Of a stretch of 64,000 nucleotides of DNA, positions 27,201 to 36,140 are shown piece by piece. Every line of letters begins with the position of its first letter. The first letter of the stretch is position 1. Made by a program: the position numbers and the translations under genes. Source of the DNA: Rhodovulum marinum (GTDB taxonomy: Bacteria; Pseudomonadota; Alphaproteobacteria; Rhodobacterales; Rhodobacteraceae); NCBI RefSeq assembly GCF_004343075.1, contig NZ_SLXP01000006.1, forward strand, positions 62,001-126,000, read 5' to 3'. Below the pieces are notes generated by a model. It did no database searches. It was not told the origin of the DNA and saw only the letters and a program-made list of their open reading frames with translations.

Positions 27201-28160
27201 TCAACCCCGACGGCGCCGGCGTCCGCCTCGACCGCCGCCCGCCTCGGCCGCGGCCTTGGAGGCTTCGGCGAAGGGCATGCCCTCTGCCACCGCATCCAGA
27301 ACCCGGGAAAAGGCGATCCAAGCACTTCCGTTCGGGTCGTGGTTCATGAGGAAGTTTGCGGCGCGCACCGCCTCCATCTCGACGGGCCGGATCGGGTTCA
27401 TGATCGCCGACGTCATGCCCGCGCCGATCGCCATCGGCAGGAAGGCCGCATTGATCCCGTGACGATGCGGCAGTCCGAACGAGATGTTGGACGCCCCGCA
27501 AGTGGTGTTGACGCCCAACTCATCCCGCAGGCGGCGCACCAAGGCAAACACCTGTTGGCCCGCGCTGGCCATCGCGCCCACTGGCATCACCAGCGGGTCG
27601 ACCACGATGTCGTGGGCCGGGATGCCGAAATCGGCGGCGCGCTGCACGATCTTCTGGGCAACCGCAAAGCGCACGTCGGGATCTTCGGAAATGCCGGTGT
27701 CGTCATTTGAAATCGCTACCACCGGCACGTTGTATTTCTTGACAAGCGGCAGGACACGTTCCAGCCGCTCTTCCTCGCCCGTGACGGAGTTCAGAAGCGG
27801 GCGCCCCTCGGCCGCCTCCAGCCCCGCCTCCAGCGCGCCCGGAACCGACGAGTCGATGCACAACGGCACATCGACCAGCCCCTGCACCAGCTCGATCATC
27901 GAGCGCATCAGGGGCGGTTCGGTCTCGTTCGGGTTGGGGTTGGAGTTGTAGACCACGCCTGCGTTCACATCCAGAACCATCGCCCCGCAGGCGACCTGTT
28001 CCAGCGCGTCCTTTTCCACGGTCGAGAAATCTCCGGCTTCCAGTTCGGCGGCAAGTTTCTTGCGGCCAGTGGGATTGATGCGCTCGCCGATCACGCAGAA
28101 CGGTTCGTCGAAGCCGATCACGACGGTCTTGGACTTGGACTCGATGACGGTACGGGTCAT
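27201..28160 (-). CDS. Methyltetrahydrofolate:corrinoid methyltransferase-like protein
   Basis: 319 residues of the pterin-binding (dihydropteroate synthase-like) family. Seen: FCVIGERINPTGRKKLAAEL, GAMVLDVNAG, PLCIDSSVPGALEAGL and TTCGASNISFGLP, as in the pterin-binding domain of MetH and of acetogen-type methyltransferases. It would move a methyl group between methyl-H4folate and a corrinoid protein. The C-terminus is an unusual Gly/Arg tail (GGGRGGRRRRRG). It lies 8 bases after metF, so methyl-H4folate formed or consumed here would pass directly to MetF. Confidence 0.9.
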   Translation of the reverse strand: MTRTVIESKSKTVVIGFDEPFCVIGERINPTGRKKLAAELEAGDFSTVEKDALEQVACGAMVLDVNAGVVYNSNPNPNETEPPLMRSMIELVQGLVDVPLCIDSSVPGALEAGLEAAEGRPLLNSVTGEEERLERVLPLVKKYNVPVVAISNDDTGISEDPDVRFAVAQKIVQRAADFGIPAHDIVVDPLVMPVGAMASAGQQVFALVRRLRDELGVNTTCGASNISFGLPHRHGINAAFLPMAIGAGMTSAIMNPIRPVEMEAVRAANFLMNHDPNGSAWIAFSRVLDAVAEGMPFAEASKAAAEAGGGRGGRRRRRG

Positions 28161-28168
28161 GGGGTTCC

Positions 28169-29086
28169 TCAGGGTTGCGGGGTGGGGGCCAGCCCCTTTT
28201 CGGCCAGCCAGGCCGCGTTCGTGTTTATCCCGCCAAGCGGGAAGAAATGCACGCCCTCGATCGGGAAATCCGCGGGGCGGCGGGTGGCGGCCTGTGCCAG
28301 ATCGCTCAGGAACTCGTCGGGCGTGAAGGGCAGCACCAGCTTGGAAACGTCGCGTGCGCGGCGCTGCAGCACCTTGAGCGAGGGGCCGACGCCGCAGGAG
28401 ATGGCGAACTTGACAAGAGTTTGCAACTTCGCCGGGCCCGCCACGCCGATATGGATCGGCATCTCGATACCCTCGGCCCGCAGCCGATCGGCCCAGGCGA
28501 TCACCGGAACGGCCTCGAAGGCGAACTGGGTAACGATCGACATCTGTGCATCGGTGCGTTCGGCAAATGCCTGTTTCCAGCGCAGGGCCTCCATCACCAG
28601 ACGGTCCGACCCGTCCGGGTCGATGTCGCGCGAGCCCTCGGGGTGGCCAGCCACGTGCAGCCGTTCGAACCCGGCCTTGTCAAAAAGCCCTGTTTCAAGG
28701 AGTTGCATCGAGGAATGGAATGTGCCCCGCGACTGGGTGATGCCACCGGCCAGAACCAGTGCCTGCCTGACGTCGGCCTCGCCGCGATAGCGCGCGATCC
28801 AGTCGGCCAGCGTCGCCGTGTCCGGAATGGACCGGGCCGGGAAATGCGGCATCGGCTCGAACCCTTCGGCGCGCAGTCGGGCGGCGGTGGAAACCATGTC
28901 GTCGATCGGCGTGCCGTCGAGATGGGCGATGTAGACCCGGGTGCCGGCGGGCAGCAGGGCACGGAAATCCGCAATCTTCTCGGCCGTGCGCGGCATCACC
29001 TCGATCGAGTAGCCCCGGACGAAGTCCGCGAACACGCCGGGCGTGGCTCCGATCGCATCCCGTTTTTTGAAGTTTAGAAGGCCCAT
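28169..29086 (-). CDS. Methylenetetrahydrofolate reductase family protein
   Basis: 305 residues, MTHFR (MetF) family TIM barrel with motifs YSIEVMPRTAEKIADF, VYIAHLDGTPIDD, LVLAGGITQSRGTFHSS and LHVAGHPEGSRDID. FAD-dependent interconversion of methylene- and methyl-tetrahydrofolate. It differs from canonical MetF in several blocks, and next to corrinoid genes it may run in the oxidative direction, turning methyl groups from methylated compounds into C1 units. The start at MGLLNFKKRD is supported by GGGAG seven bases upstream. Confidence 0.88.
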   Translation of the reverse strand: MGLLNFKKRDAIGATPGVFADFVRGYSIEVMPRTAEKIADFRALLPAGTRVYIAHLDGTPIDDMVSTAARLRAEGFEPMPHFPARSIPDTATLADWIARYRGEADVRQALVLAGGITQSRGTFHSSMQLLETGLFDKAGFERLHVAGHPEGSRDIDPDGSDRLVMEALRWKQAFAERTDAQMSIVTQFAFEAVPVIAWADRLRAEGIEMPIHIGVAGPAKLQTLVKFAISCGVGPSLKVLQRRARDVSKLVLPFTPDEFLSDLAQAATRRPADFPIEGVHFFPLGGINTNAAWLAEKGLAPTPQP

Positions 29087-29106
29087 TGCCGTCTCCCAAA
29101 GCCTGT

Positions 29107-29409
29107 TCACGCGGTTTCCCATCCGGAAGAGTCGACCAGGGCCCCGAGACGCGCGTTGTCGTATTCCGCGTCAATGCGGGCGGCTTCGGCCTCGGCCACT
29201 GCTGCCGGGTCGCCCTCGCGGGAGACCGGGACAGCGCGCCGCCACTCGGCGAGGTATGCGTCGGTGTCCCGTGCCCCCACCCTCATCGCGCAGCGGTCGA
29301 TCGCCTGTTCGAACCGTTCCGGCAGGATGCGTTTTTCGGCCTTGCGGCCCTTGCCCACGATCACCTGAGCGGGAATGTCGCGCCAATAGACGATGGTGAG
29401 CTCGGGCAT
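29107..29409 (-). CDS. Small 'virulence factor' family protein
   Basis: 100 residues; MPELTIVYWRDIPAQVIVGK at the N-terminus is typical of the small protein family usually labelled 'virulence factor' in alphaproteobacteria. Despite the name, no virulence role is established. It is the first gene of the cluster and lies 20 bases before metF; the pairing with MetF and corrinoid methyltransferase genes suggests a part in C1 transfer. The start at 29409 follows AAGGGGAATCAG; the longer in-frame version is Arg-rich upstream and is rejected. Confidence 0.8.
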   Translation of the reverse strand: MPELTIVYWRDIPAQVIVGKGRKAEKRILPERFEQAIDRCAMRVGARDTDAYLAEWRRAVPVSREGDPAAVAEAEAARIDAEYDNARLGALVDSSGWETA

Positions 29410-29830
29410 CTGATTCCCCTTCTTCCGTACCCGCTTGTAATCCGGCGTATTGTCGCGACGACGCCGGTTTTCGACGTGCTGCGCGTGGCGAGCGACCTTG
29501 TTCTTGGGTGTAGTCCTGTACAGAGCACGCGGCCAGCGCGCGGGCCTATCGAATTTCTCAACATGATTATGAGTCGCCAACGCCAGTGCCCGTAATCGGT
29601 GCCGTGCCGTGCACAATCGGGGGGGGCTGTCGCTTTCGGTTGCCCCGTGCGGTTGGAATTAACCGTCTCCTACCGAAATCTTGGCCATTTCGCGGCAATT
29701 GGGGCAAACCCAAGGCATCGCGGCGTGCGTGGGGGCGACGTTGCGGGGGCATAGCCGGTTGGGGCTTTGTCCCGGGGACGGGTCGGCCGGGCACGTGGGG
29801 GCGCCGGGCCGGCCCTTTGGGGGCTGGCAG
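29410..29830. other. Divergent intergenic region
   Basis: About 420 bases between the leftward C1 cluster and the rightward sorting-tail protein gene. It should contain promoters for both, but no clear -35/-10 pairs are visible. Open frames here are Arg/Pro-rich and unsupported. Confidence 0.4.
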
Positions 29831-30484
29831 ATGCGACGAAAAACAAAGACGGCGGCGATCGCGTTCTGCGCGTTGTTGGTGATGGCCGGGGCGCCGGAAT
29901 CGACGTCATGGTCATGGAGAGACGCGCAAGAATCGACAGTCGACAAACGCCAGCCCGAAACTGAGGCTGGGATGTCTTCAGGTCGGCTTTACAACGCGGT
30001 GTTCGCTGCGCGGGCGCGCGAGATCTGTCTTCTTCCAGGGGGCGGGCTGTGCCTGCCGGCCTCTGGCGGGATGTGTTTGGCCGTGCCTGAGAGCCCGGAA
30101 ATCGGATGCGTCCAGCCGGTAGCAGGGGACCAAGCCGGGGCGACCGAGCCGAGGCCGATGGACCTGCTCCTCGCGGCTCCCTGGCGGGGCGGTCCACCCA
30201 ACGATCGGCTGGGGTGGGTGTTTCCCCAACTGGGGGTGGGTTCGATCCTTGAGGTGGGCGATTTGACAGGCGGTGGAGGGGGCCCGAACGTCCGCTCTGC
30301 ACTGCCAGGGTCCATGTCTCTGTTTGCGGTTGCGCCCGGTGGGTCAGGCGGGGGCGATGAGCCCACTGTTACCGAAACCCTCACTGTCACGGACGCACCG
30401 GCCCAGGTCCCTCTGCCGCCAAGCCTGCCTCTTGGGCTTGCCGGGATCGGCGCGCTGGGGCTGTTGCGTTGCTGGCGGCGCTGA
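29831..30484 (+). CDS. Putative exported protein with VPLPA-type C-terminal sorting tail
   Basis: 217 residues. N-terminal signal-like segment (KTKTAAIAFCALLVMAG), a low-complexity Gly/Pro-rich middle, and a C-terminal VPLPPSLPLGLAGIGALGLL helix followed by a basic RCWRR end. That tail has the tripartite form (VPLP motif, transmembrane helix, Arg cluster) of VPLPA-CTERM proteins, which are processed by exosortase-like enzymes in Rhodobacterales. No globular domain is recognised. Start chosen at the signal peptide; the earlier in-frame ATG at 29681 has no support. Confidence is limited by the low-complexity sequence. Confidence 0.6.
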   Translation: MRRKTKTAAIAFCALLVMAGAPESTSWSWRDAQESTVDKRQPETEAGMSSGRLYNAVFAARAREICLLPGGGLCLPASGGMCLAVPESPEIGCVQPVAGDQAGATEPRPMDLLLAAPWRGGPPNDRLGWVFPQLGVGSILEVGDLTGGGGGPNVRSALPGSMSLFAVAPGGSGGGDEPTVTETLTVTDAPAQVPLPPSLPLGLAGIGALGLLRCWRR

Positions 30485-30548
30485 TCTTCGTTGCAAGGCC
30501 GACGCTGCCGGGATAGCTTGGGGATAACTCGATCTGGAGGGCGGTTCC

Positions 30549-31661
30549 ATGGCGCCCAGGCGTCCCAAGGGTGCGGGCGCGTTCCCCAAGGTGGTTGCAA
30601 CCCCCGCACCAGCCCCGCCGGATCCGGCCTCGCTCTACGCGGCGCTCGATCTCGGCACGAATAGTTGCCGCATGCTGATTGCCCAGCCCAAGGGCAGCCA
30701 GTTTCATGTGGTCGACAGCTTTTCCAAATCGGTGCAGCTCGGCACCGGGCTTGAATCCTCGGGGCGTCTAAGTCGCGCTTCAATGGCGCGTACGGTGCAG
30801 GCGTTGCGCATCTGCAAGGGCAAGCTGGAAAAGCATCAGGTCGCGCGGATGCGGCTGGTCGCGACCGAGGCCTGCCGACGCGCCACCAATGCGCGGGAGT
30901 TCATCGGCTTCGTTCGTCGGGAAACCGGGCTGGACCTCGAGATCATCGAACCAGAGGAAGAAGCGCGCCTCGCGGTCGTGTCCTGTGCGCCGCTGGTGTC
31001 CACCCGGACCGAGCAACTCTTGGTCGTCGATATCGGCGGGGGGTCGACCGAACTGGTCTGGATCGACCTGTCGGCGGTGCCGCGCACCGAGCGGCCCCGC
31101 GCGATCATGCGGTTGCATGGCGGGTTTCACATGCCCGACAGCCCGTTTCCTGCGGCGCGCGTCGTGGACTGGATTTCGGTGCCGTTGGGGGTGGCGACAC
31201 TGAAGGAACAGTTCGACGATGTCGAGGACGACCACGCCCGTTTTGCTCTGATGAGTTGGTTCTTCGAAGAAAACCTGGCCGATTTCTCTCCCTACAGCGC
31301 CGAGCAGGTGACAGAAGGGTTCCAGATCATCGGAACGTCCGGCACGGTGACCACGGTCGCGGCAAGCCACCTGGGACTGCGCCGCTATGACAGGACCAAG
31401 GTGGACGGGCTGCGGATGACCTCGACCCAGATCGACCAGGTAATCCGGACCTATCTGTATCTCGGGCCCGAAGGCCGGCGGGCCGATCCGAGGATCGGAC
31501 GCGATCGGCATGCACTGATCATGTCGGGGGCGGCAATCCTGCAGGCGCTGATGCGGGTTTGGCCGACCGACAGGCTGTCGGTTGCGGATCGCGGTCTGCG
31601 CGAGGGTCTTTTATATGCGCAGATGTCGGCCGATGGCGTGTTGGAGGACGGCCCGTTCTGA
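30549..31661 (+). CDS. Ppx/GppA family phosphatase
   Basis: 370 residues of the exopolyphosphatase / pppGpp phosphatase family (ASKHA fold). Motifs: YAALDLGTNSCRMLIAQP (phosphate 1), VVDIGGGSTELVW (phosphate 2) and GTSGTVTTVAA. It is shorter than E. coli Ppx or GppA and lacks their C-terminal domains, as is usual in alphaproteobacteria, so polyphosphate versus pppGpp specificity cannot be assigned. It is followed by rlmE after 99 bases. Confidence 0.92.
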   Translation: MAPRRPKGAGAFPKVVATPAPAPPDPASLYAALDLGTNSCRMLIAQPKGSQFHVVDSFSKSVQLGTGLESSGRLSRASMARTVQALRICKGKLEKHQVARMRLVATEACRRATNAREFIGFVRRETGLDLEIIEPEEEARLAVVSCAPLVSTRTEQLLVVDIGGGSTELVWIDLSAVPRTERPRAIMRLHGGFHMPDSPFPAARVVDWISVPLGVATLKEQFDDVEDDHARFALMSWFFEENLADFSPYSAEQVTEGFQIIGTSGTVTTVAASHLGLRRYDRTKVDGLRMTSTQIDQVIRTYLYLGPEGRRADPRIGRDRHALIMSGAAILQALMRVWPTDRLSVADRGLREGLLYAQMSADGVLEDGPF

Positions 31662-31760
31662 GGCGCGCCGTTTCGACCTTGTGTCCAGGACCCGCCGCCG
31701 TATTTGGATATTTGTGACCAGAAGAAGCAGAAAGGCTGCGCGGACGGCGTAGGGGCAGGC

Positions 31761-32468
31761 ATGGCGGAAAAACGGGGATCGAGCGGGCGCGGGCAGCGCG
31801 ATCTGAAGGTCAAGGTCAAAACGGCGCGAGGACGGCGGCTGTCCTCCACGCGCTGGTTGGAGCGACAGCTGAATGACCCTTACGTCAAGCGCGCGAAGGC
31901 CGAGGGCTATCGCGGGCGCGCGGCATTCAAGATCCTAGAGCTGGACGACAAGTTCCGCTTCCTGGTGCCGGGCGCCAGAGTGGTCGATCTGGGCTGTGCG
32001 CCGGGCGGCTGGTGCCAGGTGGCGGTCCGGCGGGTGAACGCGTTGGGCGAAAAGCCGGGCAAGGCGGTGGGGCGGGTTCTTGGCGTCGATCTGCAAGAGG
32101 TCGAACCGGTACCGGGCGCCGAGATCCACCAGTTGGATTTCCTCGAAGACGGCGCGGACGACAAGGTCAAGGCGTGGTTGGGTGGCAAAGCAGACGTGGT
32201 GATGAGCGACATGGCCGCGGCCAGTTCGGGACACAAGCAGACCGACCATTTGCGCATCGTGGCACTGTGCGAAGCGGCGGCGGAGCTGGCCTTTGATGTG
32301 CTGGAGGAGGGTGGGACATTCGTCGCCAAGGTTCTGGCCGGTGGCGCCGAGGGCGGCCTGCAGGCGATCTTGAAGCAGCGCTTTGACAAGGTGGCGAACG
32401 TCAAGCCACCCGCCAGCCGGTCTGAAAGTTCCGAGAAATTCGTGGTGGCAACAGGGTTTCGCGGCTGA
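31761..32468 (+). CDS. rlmE: 23S rRNA 2'-O-methyltransferase RlmE (FtsJ/RrmJ)
   Basis: 235 residues. SAM-dependent methyltransferase that modifies U2552 of 23S rRNA. The K-D-K-E tetrad is visible: Lys in [10 protein letters not shown], Asp in [11 protein letters not shown], Lys in FVAKVLAGG and Glu in [10 protein letters not shown]. The SAM motif is [15 protein letters not shown]. Basic N-terminal extension ([14 protein letters not shown]). Start set at MAEKRGSSG; the in-frame ATG 57 bases upstream is less likely. Confidence 0.95.
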   Translation: MAEKRGSSGRGQRDLKVKVKTARGRRLSSTRWLERQLNDPYVKRAKAEGYRGRAAFKILELDDKFRFLVPGARVVDLGCAPGGWCQVAVRRVNALGEKPGKAVGRVLGVDLQEVEPVPGAEIHQLDFLEDGADDKVKAWLGGKADVVMSDMAAASSGHKQTDHLRIVALCEAAAELAFDVLEEGGTFVAKVLAGGAEGGLQAILKQRFDKVANVKPPASRSESSEKFVVATGFRG

Positions 32469-32480
32469 TCGATTGCGGCG

Positions 32481-33353
32481 TCAGGTAAACTTTCGGAAAA
32501 AGCCGGTTCTATTGAACATCTCGTCCAGCGCCTCCATTCGGCCGTGGGTCTCTCTCCAGCAGCGTTCCTGTACAGCGGCGATCACGGTCTCCACCATGAG
32601 CAGTGTCGTTACCGACGAGTCCCAGGCCGAAGGCACCACAGTCCGGCTGACCAGAGCTGTGCGTGCCAGCCGGTGCACGGGCGAGCGCCACTGATCGGTG
32701 AACAGCACGATCTCTACGCCCTTCTCAGAGGCCATCTCGGCCAACCGAAGCGTCGCGTTTTCATATCGGCGCACGTCGAAGATCACCAGCACGTCGCCCG
32801 CGTCGATATCGAGAAGCGAATGCGCCCAGGCGTTCTGTTGGCCTTGGAGCGGTACGATGCCAGGGCGCACCATTTGAAGATGCAGTGAAAGATAATCTGC
32901 CAGCGTGCGCGTGATCCGTCCACCCGCGACATGGACCCGGCGTGCGGGATCGGCCAGCAGGTCACAGACCGCATCGAACTGTGCGGGGTCCACGTGGGCC
33001 AGGCTTTGACGGATATTGCCGATCACCGCCTCGGTGAATCGATTCAGGATGTGGGCGCCGGGTGCGCCCTCGGCCCAGGTCTCGCGACGGGCAATGGGCC
33101 CCGAGATTTTTGCCTCGAGTTCGCTGCGCAGGGCGGCCTGGAACTCGGCATAGCCCTTGAACCCCAGTTTCTGGACCATGCGTGCAACCGTGGGGGTTGA
33201 GACGTCGGCCGCCTGCGCGACCTGAGTGATCGAGCCGAGTCCGGAAATCGGGTACGCTGCCAGGATCGAATCCGCCAGCTGCCGCTCGGCGCGGGTCAGG
33301 TCGTCCAGCCGGGCTTGCAGCCGATCGGCGATGGTCTGGTATGGATCAGACAC
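32481..33353 (-). CDS. RpiR-family transcriptional regulator
   Basis: 290 residues: an N-terminal HTH_6 domain (LTRAERQLADSILAAYP, ITQVAQAADVSTPTVARMVQ) and a C-terminal SIS sugar-phosphate-type domain (RRVHVAGGRITRTLADYLSL, DVLVIFDVRRYENATLRLAE). The ATG at 33374 is open, but AAGGAGG lies inside that extension and is ideally placed for the GTG at 33353, which I take as the start. It is divergent from the catabolic operon starting at 33480 and probably controls it; the intergenic region has a set of inverted TCAGG half-sites. Confidence 0.9.
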   Translation of the reverse strand: MSDPYQTIADRLQARLDDLTRAERQLADSILAAYPISGLGSITQVAQAADVSTPTVARMVQKLGFKGYAEFQAALRSELEAKISGPIARRETWAEGAPGAHILNRFTEAVIGNIRQSLAHVDPAQFDAVCDLLADPARRVHVAGGRITRTLADYLSLHLQMVRPGIVPLQGQQNAWAHSLLDIDAGDVLVIFDVRRYENATLRLAEMASEKGVEIVLFTDQWRSPVHRLARTALVSRTVVPSAWDSSVTTLLMVETVIAAVQERCWRETHGRMEALDEMFNRTGFFRKFT

Positions 33354-33383
33354 GAAAGCGGCCCTCCTTTGCATAATATAGCG

Positions 33384-33417
33384 TCAGGTGACTCGCGCCT
33401 GAAGAGAAATTTTCAGG
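33384..33417. promoter_or_regulatory. Triple TCAGG/CCTGA half-site operator candidate
   Basis: In the RpiR/operon intergenic region: TCAGG at 33384-33388, CCTGAA at 33398-33403 and TTCAGG at 33412-33417. The last two form a perfect palindrome, CCTGAA-N8-TTCAGG, with a GAGAAATT centre; the first two form an overlapping one. A TATATT box for the regulator gene lies next to it. Likely the RpiR binding region. Confidence 0.5.
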
Positions 33418-33479
33418 AAAGGAATTGACAGCCGTGCAGGCGGTGAAGAACTCTGTTCAGTATGCGCAGGGAGTAACGC

Positions 33480-34250
33480 ATGACCGCAACACCGCCGGAC
33501 GGAACGGGCGCTGCCCCCTTGGTCGAAAATGCGGCCGGCCGTGGCCGGGTTGTGCTCTTATGCGATCACGCGTCGAATGCGATCCCGCACGAGTTCGAGG
33601 GGCTCGGTCTTGCGCCCGGCGATGAAGAAAGCCACGCTGCCTGGGATCCGGGGGCACTTTCTCTGGCGCGGTCGATGGCGCGTTTGCTCGACGCGCCGCT
33701 TGTGGCCGCGACGGTATCGCGGTTGGTTCATGACGTGAACAGGCCCGCAGCTTCGCCCGAGGCGATGCCCGTGCGCACGGAATCGATCGCCATTCCCGGC
33801 AACGTCGACCTGACCGAAGCGCAGCGAGCCGAACGCGCCCGTCGCTACTACGATCCGTTCCACGCCACGGTCGAGGCCACGCTGTCTGCGCAGCCAGCCG
33901 AGGTTGCCTTGATTACCGTTCACAGTTTCACCCCGATCTGGCACGGTGTTCGACGCGACGTCGAGATCGGCATACTACACGACCGGGACAGCCGCCTCGC
34001 CGATGCGATGCTGGCGTTGGCCGCAGGCAGAACCAGCCATCGCGTGGCGCGAAACGAACCCTATGGACCCGCGGACGGCGTCACACATACACTGAACCGG
34101 CACGGGGACGCGAAGGGGCGCCTGAACGTCATGCTGGAAATCCGCAACGACCTGATCGCGGACGACGCCGGGCAGGCGCGCATGGGAATTCTTTTGGCAG
34201 ATATCGTGAACGAGGCTCTGGGTCGGCTCGGGCAGGGGGCCGCGGCATGA
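33480..34250 (+). CDS. N-formylglutamate amidohydrolase family protein
   Basis: 256 residues of the N-formylglutamate deformylase (FGase, PF05013) family of zinc amidohydrolases: VLLCDHASNAIPHEF near the N-terminus, SRLVHDVNRP, VALITVHSFTPIWHG and a C-terminal LEIRNDLIADDAGQA block. In histidine degradation such enzymes release formate from N-formylglutamate, but no hut genes are near. Here it opens an operon with a TRAP importer, a glutamine-synthetase-like ligase and two dehydrogenases, so hydrolysis of a glutamyl amide intermediate is a plausible alternative. It overlaps dctQ by four bases. Confidence 0.88.
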   Translation: MTATPPDGTGAAPLVENAAGRGRVVLLCDHASNAIPHEFEGLGLAPGDEESHAAWDPGALSLARSMARLLDAPLVAATVSRLVHDVNRPAASPEAMPVRTESIAIPGNVDLTEAQRAERARRYYDPFHATVEATLSAQPAEVALITVHSFTPIWHGVRRDVEIGILHDRDSRLADAMLALAAGRTSHRVARNEPYGPADGVTHTLNRHGDAKGRLNVMLEIRNDLIADDAGQARMGILLADIVNEALGRLGQGAAA

Positions 34251-34753
34251 CCGGTTTCATGCGTGCCTATGTTCGGATCGTGGACGGGGTGAATTACCGC
34301 ATCGGCCGGGTGATGATGTATGGCATCTTCGTGATGATGGGGATCCTGTTATGGTCCTCGATTTCAAAGACCTTTTTTCTGCCCTCGCTCTGGACCCTGG
34401 AAATGGCGCAGTTTGCGCTTGTCGCCTATTACATCATGGGTGGGCCCTATTCGATCCAGCTGGGGTCGAACGTACGGATGGACCTGTTCTACGGTCGTTG
34501 GTCGGTGACGGAACGGGCCTGGGTCGACGCCTTTACGGTGTTGTTCCTGATCTTCTTTCTCGGCGTACTTCTGTATGGCGGCATCGACAGCCTGATCTAT
34601 TCCCTGCAATACACCGAGCGCAGCCCCACTGCCTGGCGACCGCTCATTTGGCCGATCAAGTCGATCATGTGCCTTGGGTTTTTCCTTATGCTCCTTCAGG
34701 CCATATCCGAGCTGTTCAAGGACATCGCGCATATCAAGGACATTGAGATCTGA
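34247..34753 (+). CDS. dctQ: TRAP transporter small permease (DctQ)
   Basis: 168 residues with four transmembrane helices (about residues 22-42, 55-75, 92-112 and 135-155), the DctQ layout. Motif GSNVRMDLFYGRW is typical of the family. It partners the large permease 3 bases downstream and the binding protein to import an organic acid, amine or related solute with sodium. Confidence 0.92.
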   Translation: MTGFMRAYVRIVDGVNYRIGRVMMYGIFVMMGILLWSSISKTFFLPSLWTLEMAQFALVAYYIMGGPYSIQLGSNVRMDLFYGRWSVTERAWVDAFTVLFLIFFLGVLLYGGIDSLIYSLQYTERSPTAWRPLIWPIKSIMCLGFFLMLLQAISELFKDIAHIKDIEI

Positions 34754-34756
34754 GCC

Positions 34757-36082
34757 ATGTCCTATGAAATGATCGCCATCCTGATGTTCGCATCCATGAT
34801 GCTGATGCTCATGACCGGGCAAAGGGTATTCGGCGCCATCGGGGCGGTGGCCGCGGTGGCCGCCTTGGCGCTGTGGGGGACGGGGGGCTCGGTGATCCCG
34901 TTCTCGGCGGCGATGAAGCTGATGAAATGGTATCCGCTGCTGACCCTGCCGATGTTCATCTTCATGGGCTACGTGCTGTCAGAATCGAAGATCGCGGACG
35001 ACCTGTATCGCATGTTCCATGTCTGGATGGGGCCGGTGCCGGGCGGGCTTGCGATCGGGACCATCGGGCTGATGGTGCTGATCTCGGCGATGAACGGGCT
35101 TTCGGTGGCGGGCATGGCCATCGGGGCGACCATCGCGCTGCCGGAACTGCTGAAGCGCGGCTACGACAAGAAGATGGTGACGGGCGTGATCCAGGCGGGG
35201 TCATCGCTGGGGATCCTCGTGCCGCCCTCGGTGGTGCTGGTGCTTTACGCCATGATCGCGCGCCAGCCGGTGGGCCAGCTCTGGCTGGCGGGGGTGCTGC
35301 CGGGGCTGATGATGGCCGCCATGTTCATCGCCTATATCTACATCCGCTGCCGCCTGAACCCCGCGCTCGGCCCCGCCCTCGGTCCCGAGGAACGCGAGCA
35401 GATCACCATGGCTGAAAAGCTGCGCCTGCTCAGCGCGGGGCTCTTGCCCATCGGCATCTTCGCCGCGATGATGGTGCCCTTCGTCAATGGCTGGACCTCG
35501 CTCGTCGAAAGCTCGGCCATCGGCGCGCTGACCGCCTTCCTGGCGGCCGTGCTCAAGGGCCGGATGACGCGCGCGGTGTTCGAAACCTCGGTGCGCCAGA
35601 CGCTCGCCATCTCCTGCATGTTCATGTGGATCATCCTCGCCGCCATGGCCTTCGGCGCGGTGTTCGACGGGCTGGGCGCGGTCAGGGCCATCGACAACCT
35701 CTTCACCGAGCAACTGGGCCTCGACCCGTGGATGATCCTCATCCTGATGCAGCTCAGCTTTCTCTTGATGGGCACCTTCCTCGACGACACGGCCATGCTG
35801 GTGATCGTCGCGCCGCTTTACGTGCCGCTGGTCAAGGTGCTGGGGTTCGACCTGATCTGGTATGGCGTGCTCTACACGATCACCACCCAGATCGCCTACA
35901 TGACGCCGCCCTTCGGCTACAACCTCTTCCTGATGAAGGCGATGGCGCCGAAGGAAATCGGCCTGCGCGACATCTATTCGTCCATCGTGCCCTTCGTCGG
36001 GGTGATGCTGCTGGCGCTGGCCATCGTCATGGCCTTCCCCGGCATCGCGCTGTGGCTGCCGCACTATGTCTACGGATTGTAA
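34757..36082 (+). CDS. dctM: TRAP transporter large permease (DctM)
   Basis: 441 residues, about 11-12 membrane helices, DctM family. Typical segments: PMFIFMGYVLSESKIADDLY, GLSVAGMAIGATIALPELL, GSSLGILVPPSVVLVLY and MGTFLDDTAMLVIVAPLY. Codon choice from the early part of this gene onward is strongly C-ending, unlike dctQ. Substrate is set by the binding protein. Confidence 0.94.
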   Translation: MSYEMIAILMFASMMLMLMTGQRVFGAIGAVAAVAALALWGTGGSVIPFSAAMKLMKWYPLLTLPMFIFMGYVLSESKIADDLYRMFHVWMGPVPGGLAIGTIGLMVLISAMNGLSVAGMAIGATIALPELLKRGYDKKMVTGVIQAGSSLGILVPPSVVLVLYAMIARQPVGQLWLAGVLPGLMMAAMFIAYIYIRCRLNPALGPALGPEEREQITMAEKLRLLSAGLLPIGIFAAMMVPFVNGWTSLVESSAIGALTAFLAAVLKGRMTRAVFETSVRQTLAISCMFMWIILAAMAFGAVFDGLGAVRAIDNLFTEQLGLDPWMILILMQLSFLLMGTFLDDTAMLVIVAPLYVPLVKVLGFDLIWYGVLYTITTQIAYMTPPFGYNLFLMKAMAPKEIGLRDIYSSIVPFVGVMLLALAIVMAFPGIALWLPHYVYGL

Positions 36083-36140
36083 CCAGAGCCCCGGAAAGGG
36101 GCCGGAAACCGGGGGACACCCCGCCAACAAGGAGAGAGAG

